This document shows, piece after piece, positions 6,816-8,979 of a stretch of 8,979 nucleotides of DNA. Every line of letters starts with the position of its first letter. Position 1 is the first letter of the stretch. The position numbers and the translations under genes are program-made. Source of the DNA: Marinibaculum pumilum (GTDB lineage: Bacteria > Pseudomonadota > Alphaproteobacteria > Ferrovibrionales > Ferrovibrionaceae); contig NZ_JBHRTR010000012.1 of NCBI RefSeq assembly GCF_042646425.1, positions 1 to 8,979 of the forward strand, written 5' to 3'. The notes beneath the pieces are model-generated. The model was not told the origin of the DNA, did no database searches, and saw nothing but the letters and a program-made list of their open reading frames with translations.

Positions 6816-7182
6816 TCTGCCCGACCGGGATGTGGCGCTGGTGCTGGACATGCTCTCGGCTGCCAGAGACGCGACGGATTTCGTCAGAGGGATGGATCTG
6901 GACGGCTTCCGCGCCAGCCGTCTGCATCAGAATGCGGTCATTCGATCGGTGGAAGTCGTCGGTGAGGCGGCGGGCCGGGTCTCGGACGCGACGGTCGCTG
7001 CCCATCCGGACATCCCTTGGCGTTCCATCACGGGCATGCGTCACCGGCTTATCCACGGCTATGCAGATGTCGACATCGACCTTGTATGGTCGGTGACCCA
7101 GCATCAGCTTCCGGAACTGATCGCTCTGCTCGACGCTCTGATTTCGACAGAGGGTCCGGAGGACATCCAGAAGCCAGATTAG
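6808..7182 (+). CDS. hepT: HepT-like HEPN (DUF86) ribonuclease toxin
   Basis: 124 aa, a small, mainly helical HEPN protein of the DUF86/HepT family. The RX4HXY signature is present as Arg78, His83 and Tyr85 within MRHRLIHGY (77-85). Arg and His form the RNase site in characterised HepT proteins, and the tyrosine is the residue that the partner MntA AMPylates. Other family features are an early helix with MLSAARDATDFVRGM (15-29), a central EVVGEAAGRVS (49-59) and IPWRSITG (69-76) just before the motif. The ATG at 6808 lies inside the end of mntA (stop 6813-6815), so the genes are co-transcribed and probably translationally coupled. No separate strong ribosome site is needed or seen. All key residues are intact, so this looks like a working toxin gene. 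The RNA target cannot be read from the sequence. One sampled line inside it (6901-6960) is 62% GC, against 72% for 7681-7740 in the next gene, which mildly suggests separate acquisition. Confidence 0.88.
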   Translation: MADLPDRDVALVLDMLSAARDATDFVRGMDLDGFRASRLHQNAVIRSVEVVGEAAGRVSDATVAAHPDIPWRSITGMRHRLIHGYADVDIDLVWSVTQHQLPELIALLDALISTEGPEDIQKPD

Positions 7183-7249
7183 CCAGGTCGCTCTTCCCAT
7201 TGCTATGGCGCATGCTCTGCCGCGCTACACCGGCGACGATCAAAAAGGG

Positions 7250-7255
7250 GGGGAG
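7250..7255 (+). promoter_or_regulatory. Ribosome binding site that decides the GST start
   Basis: A run of G ending in GGGGAG lies four bases before the ATG at 7260 and selects it over in-frame starts further upstream. The 77-bp gap after hepT (7183-7259) holds no convincing promoter, so read-through from hepT or an unrecognised promoter would have to drive the gene. Confidence 0.55.
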
Positions 7256-7259
7256 CATC

Positions 7260-7865
7260 ATGAAGATCCATCACATTCCGAACACGCGGTCGGTCCGCAT
7301 CATCTGGCTGTGCGAGGAACTGGGCCTGCCCTACGAGGTGGAGAGCTATGCCTTCGGCGATCCCCGCATGCGGGAGGCCGGCTATCTGGCGCGGCATCCG
7401 ATGGCGCGGGTGCCGGTGCTGGAGGATGGCGAGACGGTCGTGTTCGAATCCGGCGCCATCGTGCAGTACGTGCTGGCGAGATACGGCGAGGGCCGGCTGG
7501 TGCCGGACGCGGCCTCGCCGGAATTCCCGCACTACCTGACCTGGCTGCACTATGCCGAGGGCATGATGATGCCGCAGGTCAACACCATCGTGGTGGAGAC
7601 CCGCATGCTGCCGGAGGACAAGCGCAACCCGGTCAACCTGGAGCGGGCGGTGAAGCTGCTGACCCGCATGCTGACCGGGGTGGAGCGCCAGCTGGAGGGC
7701 CGCGACTATCTGGCCGGCGCCTTCTCCGGCGCCGACATCATGACCGGCCATGCCAGCGTGGTGGCCTCGAAGCTGGGCGCCGACCTGTCCGACAAGCCGA
7801 ACACGGCCGCCTATGTGGAGCGGCTGCTGGCGCGGCCGGCAGTGCAGAAGGCGTTCGCGACCTAA
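7260..7865 (+). CDS. Glutathione S-transferase family protein
   Basis: 201 aa, the normal length for a cytosolic two-domain bacterial glutathione S-transferase. The N-terminal thioredoxin-like half shows NTRSVRIIWLCEELGLPYE (8-26), where Ser11 is a plausible glutathione-activating residue. VPVLEDG (51-57) carries the cis-proline Pro52, and ESGAI (63-67) is the loop that binds the glutamyl part of glutathione. The helical C-terminal half has FSGADI (155-160), matching the conserved S/T-x-x-D capping motif, and ends in the usual AYVERLLARPAVQKAF (184-199). It would conjugate glutathione to electrophiles or reduce peroxides; the substrate is unknown. The start is set by a G-rich ribosome site. 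Its stop TAA shares a base with the ATG of the next gene, so the two are almost certainly one operon with linked function. In-frame upstream ATGs would fuse it with hepT-overlapping sequence and are not credible. Confidence 0.92.
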   Translation: MKIHHIPNTRSVRIIWLCEELGLPYEVESYAFGDPRMREAGYLARHPMARVPVLEDGETVVFESGAIVQYVLARYGEGRLVPDAASPEFPHYLTWLHYAEGMMMPQVNTIVVETRMLPEDKRNPVNLERAVKLLTRMLTGVERQLEGRDYLAGAFSGADIMTGHASVVASKLGADLSDKPNTAAYVERLLARPAVQKAFAT

Positions 7866-8623
7866 TGCCTGTCCCTGATCGTGGCTGCCTGATCGTCACC
7901 GGCGCCAGCCGCGGCATCGGCGCGGCCGTGGCGGCGCAGGCCGGTGCCGCCGGCTTTGCGGTCGTCGTGAACTATGCTGCTGACGCCGAGGGCGCGGGGC
8001 GTGTGGTCGCCGGCATAAGGGAGGGCGGCGGCCGCGCCGTGGCGATCGCCGCCGACATGGGGGAGGAGGCGCAGGTGCTGCGCCTGTTCGCCGAGGCGCG
8101 GGATGCCTTCGGCCCGCCGGCGGGGCTGGTGAACAATGCCGGCATCACCGGCGGCTTCGCCCGGGTGGAGGCGCTGGAGGCCGCCACCCTGCGCCGGGTG
8201 CTGGCGGTGAACGTGGAGGGCGCGATCATCGCCGCGCGGGAGGCGGTGCGCGCCATGTCGACCGCCCGCGGCGGCGCCGGCGGGGCGATCGTCAACATCT
8301 CCTCAATCGCCGCGAAGCTGGGCAGCGCCGGCGAATGGGTGCATTACGCCGCCAGCAAGGGCGCGCTCGACAGCTTCACCAGCGGCCTGGCGAAGGAGGT
8401 CGCGGCGGAAGGCATAAGGGTGAACGGCGTGGCGCCGGGCCTGGTGGAGACCAGCCTGCACGCGGCCGCCGGCGCCCCCGACCGTGTCGCCCGGATGGCG
8501 CCGACCGTGCCGATGCGCCGCGCCGGCACGCCCGACGAGGTGGCGGAGGCGGTCCTCTGGCTGCTGTCCCCCGCCGCGTCCTTCGTCACCGGCGCGATCC
8601 TGCCAGTCGGCGGCGGGCGTTAA
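7865..8623 (+). CDS. Short-chain dehydrogenase/reductase (classical SDR, NADP-type likely)
   Basis: 252 aa, the standard size of a classical SDR with one Rossmann domain. Seen: cofactor-binding TGASRGIG (12-19), acidic Asp64 after the third strand, NNAG (90-93), and the catalytic tetrad Asn116, Ser147 (in NISS), Tyr161 and Lys165 (YAASK). The post-catalytic RVNGVAPGLVETSLH is followed near the end by FVTGAILPVGGG, typical of the 3-oxoacyl-ACP reductase/glucose dehydrogenase branch. Arg16 in the glycine motif and the lack of an acidic residue after strand two (VVVNYAAD) favour NADP(H), though this is an inference. The substrate is unknown; FabG-like naming would be over-reach. The start codon overlaps the glutathione S-transferase stop as TAATG, indicating re-initiation by the same ribosome. 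No strong ribosome site is present. It is the last gene of the operon and is followed by palindromic DNA. Confidence 0.92.
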   Translation: MPVPDRGCLIVTGASRGIGAAVAAQAGAAGFAVVVNYAADAEGAGRVVAGIREGGGRAVAIAADMGEEAQVLRLFAEARDAFGPPAGLVNNAGITGGFARVEALEAATLRRVLAVNVEGAIIAAREAVRAMSTARGGAGGAIVNISSIAAKLGSAGEWVHYAASKGALDSFTSGLAKEVAAEGIRVNGVAPGLVETSLHAAAGAPDRVARMAPTVPMRRAGTPDEVAEAVLWLLSPAASFVTGAILPVGGGR

Positions 8624-8640
8624 CGCGCGCCTCAGCGCTG

Positions 8641-8712
8641 CCGTCATCCCACGCCTTGAGCGTGGGATCCATTCCGCAATCGGTGCGGCACCGCGAGGCC
8701 TGCGGAATGGAT
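8641..8712. repeat. Double palindromic element after the SDR gene
   Basis: ATCCCACGC (8646-8654) and GCGTGGGAT (8660-8668) form a perfect 9-bp stem with a 5-nt loop (CTTGA). Directly adjoining, ATCCATTCCGCA (8667-8678) pairs perfectly with TGCGGAATGGAT (8701-8712). The 22 bp between them contain a further hairpin, CGGTG (8681-8685) with CACCG (8689-8693). No T-run follows either stem, so a classical intrinsic terminator is not shown, although the first stem may still end or protect the GST-SDR transcript. The leading CCGTCATCC is shared with the palindrome at 47. It is probably a dispersed extragenic palindromic repeat of this genome. Confidence 0.65.
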
Positions 8713-8733
8713 TCCATGGTCAAGCCCACTGCA

Positions 8734-8767
8734 CCAATTACAGGGACACAATACAAAATTGACACTG
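8734..8767 (+). repeat. Direct repeat copy 1 (34 bp)
   Basis: It begins CCAATTACAGGGACACAATA and ends AAATTGACACTG. It matches copy 3 (8782-8815) at 32 of 34 positions; the two differences are at CA/TG inside ATACAAA versus ATATGAA. The unit is far more AT-rich than the surrounding genes. Confidence 0.8.
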
Positions 8768-8782
8768 CAATTACAGGGACAC
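8768..8782 (+). repeat. Direct repeat copy 2 (truncated, 15 bp)
   Basis: CAATTACAGGGACAC is identical to the first part of the flanking full copies but stops before AATA. It sits directly between copies 1 and 3, as if a unit had been cut short by slippage or unequal exchange. Confidence 0.75.
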
Positions 8783-8815
8783 CAATTACAGGGACACAAT
8801 ATGAAATTGACACTG
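8782..8815 (+). repeat. Direct repeat copy 3 (34 bp)
   Basis: It begins CCAATTACAGGGACACAATA and ends GAAATTGACACTG. It starts 48 bp after copy 1, and its first base is the last base of truncated copy 2. Confidence 0.8.
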
Positions 8816-8867
8816 AGTCGAGGAGGAAGCGCCCCTCGTGAGCGAGCCAAGCGAACCGTAAAATAAA

Positions 8868-8886
8868 GTATTGTGTCCCCGCAATT
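8868..8886 (-). repeat. Inverted copy of the repeat core
   Basis: GTATTGTGTCCCCGCAATT matches the reverse complement of AATTACAGGGACACAATAC (8736-8754) at 17 of 19 positions. With copy 1 it frames about 113 bp, the layout expected of the two ends of a small element. I recall similar GGGGACACAATAC sequences beside IS200/RAYT-like transposase genes in other proteobacteria, but no transposase is present here. Confidence 0.7.
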
Positions 8887-8896
8887 CCCCGCAATT
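8877..8896. repeat. 10-bp tandem duplication
   Basis: CCCCGCAATT occurs twice in tandem (8877-8886 and 8887-8896), then CCCG begins a third unit. The first unit is the end of the inverted repeat copy. This fits slippage or duplication at an element end. Confidence 0.7.
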
Positions 8897-8979
8897 CCCG
8901 CTCAGCGTCACCAGCGAGAACGCCGTGCCGGAAGGTAACGCCATCCTCTCCGACCGCATCGGTCTCCTGCCTAGGCGTC

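Larger units (their letters stand above)
8624..8979. other. Gene-free right end with palindromes and AT-richer repeats
   Basis: No gene can be supported in these 356 bases. From left to right: a hairpin and a nested inverted repeat (8641-8712), direct repeats in an AT-richer patch (one sampled line, 8761-8820, is 43% GC), an inverted repeat copy and a short tandem (8868-8896), then ordinary GC-rich sequence to the edge (8897-8979) in which nothing is recognised. Reading frames through the repeat patch give repetitive peptides (VPVIG-type) and look like chance products. Confidence 0.6.

Noticed and set aside
8734..8815. Direct repeats as a CRISPR array
   Set aside because: Only two full copies and a truncated one, with irregular spacing of 33 and 15 bp and no unique spacers of regular size.
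8586..8894. Minus-strand open frame through the terminal repeat region, open to the window edge
   Set aside because: The peptide is a translation of the repeats (recurring VPVIG and YCVPVIG) and runs antisense into the SDR 3' end; no family is recognisable.
8897..8979. Possible gene fragment at the right edge
   Set aside because: Both strands have an open frame for about 80 bases, which is uninformative at this GC content; no start signal or recognisable motif is visible.

Overview
This 9 kb window is GC-rich chromosomal DNA. Gene order, codon bias towards G/C-ending codons, protein sequences and GGAGG-type ribosome binding sites all suggest an alphaproteobacterium, perhaps of Rhodospirillales type. 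That placement is an inference from style and not from a marker gene. It carries eight convincing protein genes in five transcription units, plus extragenic palindromic and repeat DNA at both ends. No tRNA, rRNA, CRISPR array or complete transposase gene is seen.

Left part (1-3945): a short non-coding head holds a palindromic element (47-98) and a small hairpin. Next come two minus-strand genes transcribed right to left: hyuB (2191-3945), then hyuA (135-2180). They encode the two subunits of an ATP-dependent hydantoinase/oxoprolinase/acetone-carboxylase-type enzyme. The hyuA ribosome binding site overlaps the hyuB stop codon, so the subunits are probably made by coupled translation. The true substrate cannot be read from the sequence.

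Middle (3946-6398): a 164-bp divergent intergenic region separates hyuB from a plus-strand FMN enzyme (4110-5087). By family this would be labelled nitronate monooxygenase, but its motifs look like the PA1024-type NADH:quinone reductases. It converges, with a 12-bp gap, on a minus-strand MgtC/DUF4010 polytopic membrane protein (5100-6398).

Right part (6399-8623): a two-gene MntA-HepT (minimal nucleotidyltransferase/HEPN RNase) toxin-antitoxin module overlaps by 8 bp and has its own good sigma70-like promoter. It is followed by a glutathione S-transferase gene and a short-chain dehydrogenase gene joined by a TAATG overlap, which suggests one small redox or detoxification operon.

Right end (8624-8979): no gene. 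It holds a 9-bp-stem hairpin, a 12-bp inverted repeat with a nested hairpin, and an AT-richer patch with three direct copies of CAATTACAGGGACAC and one inverted copy. This looks like a short mobile or MITE/REP-like element and is the least explained DNA in the window. No wholly new multi-gene system is evident; the MntA-HepT module and the terminal repeat module are the most interesting pieces.
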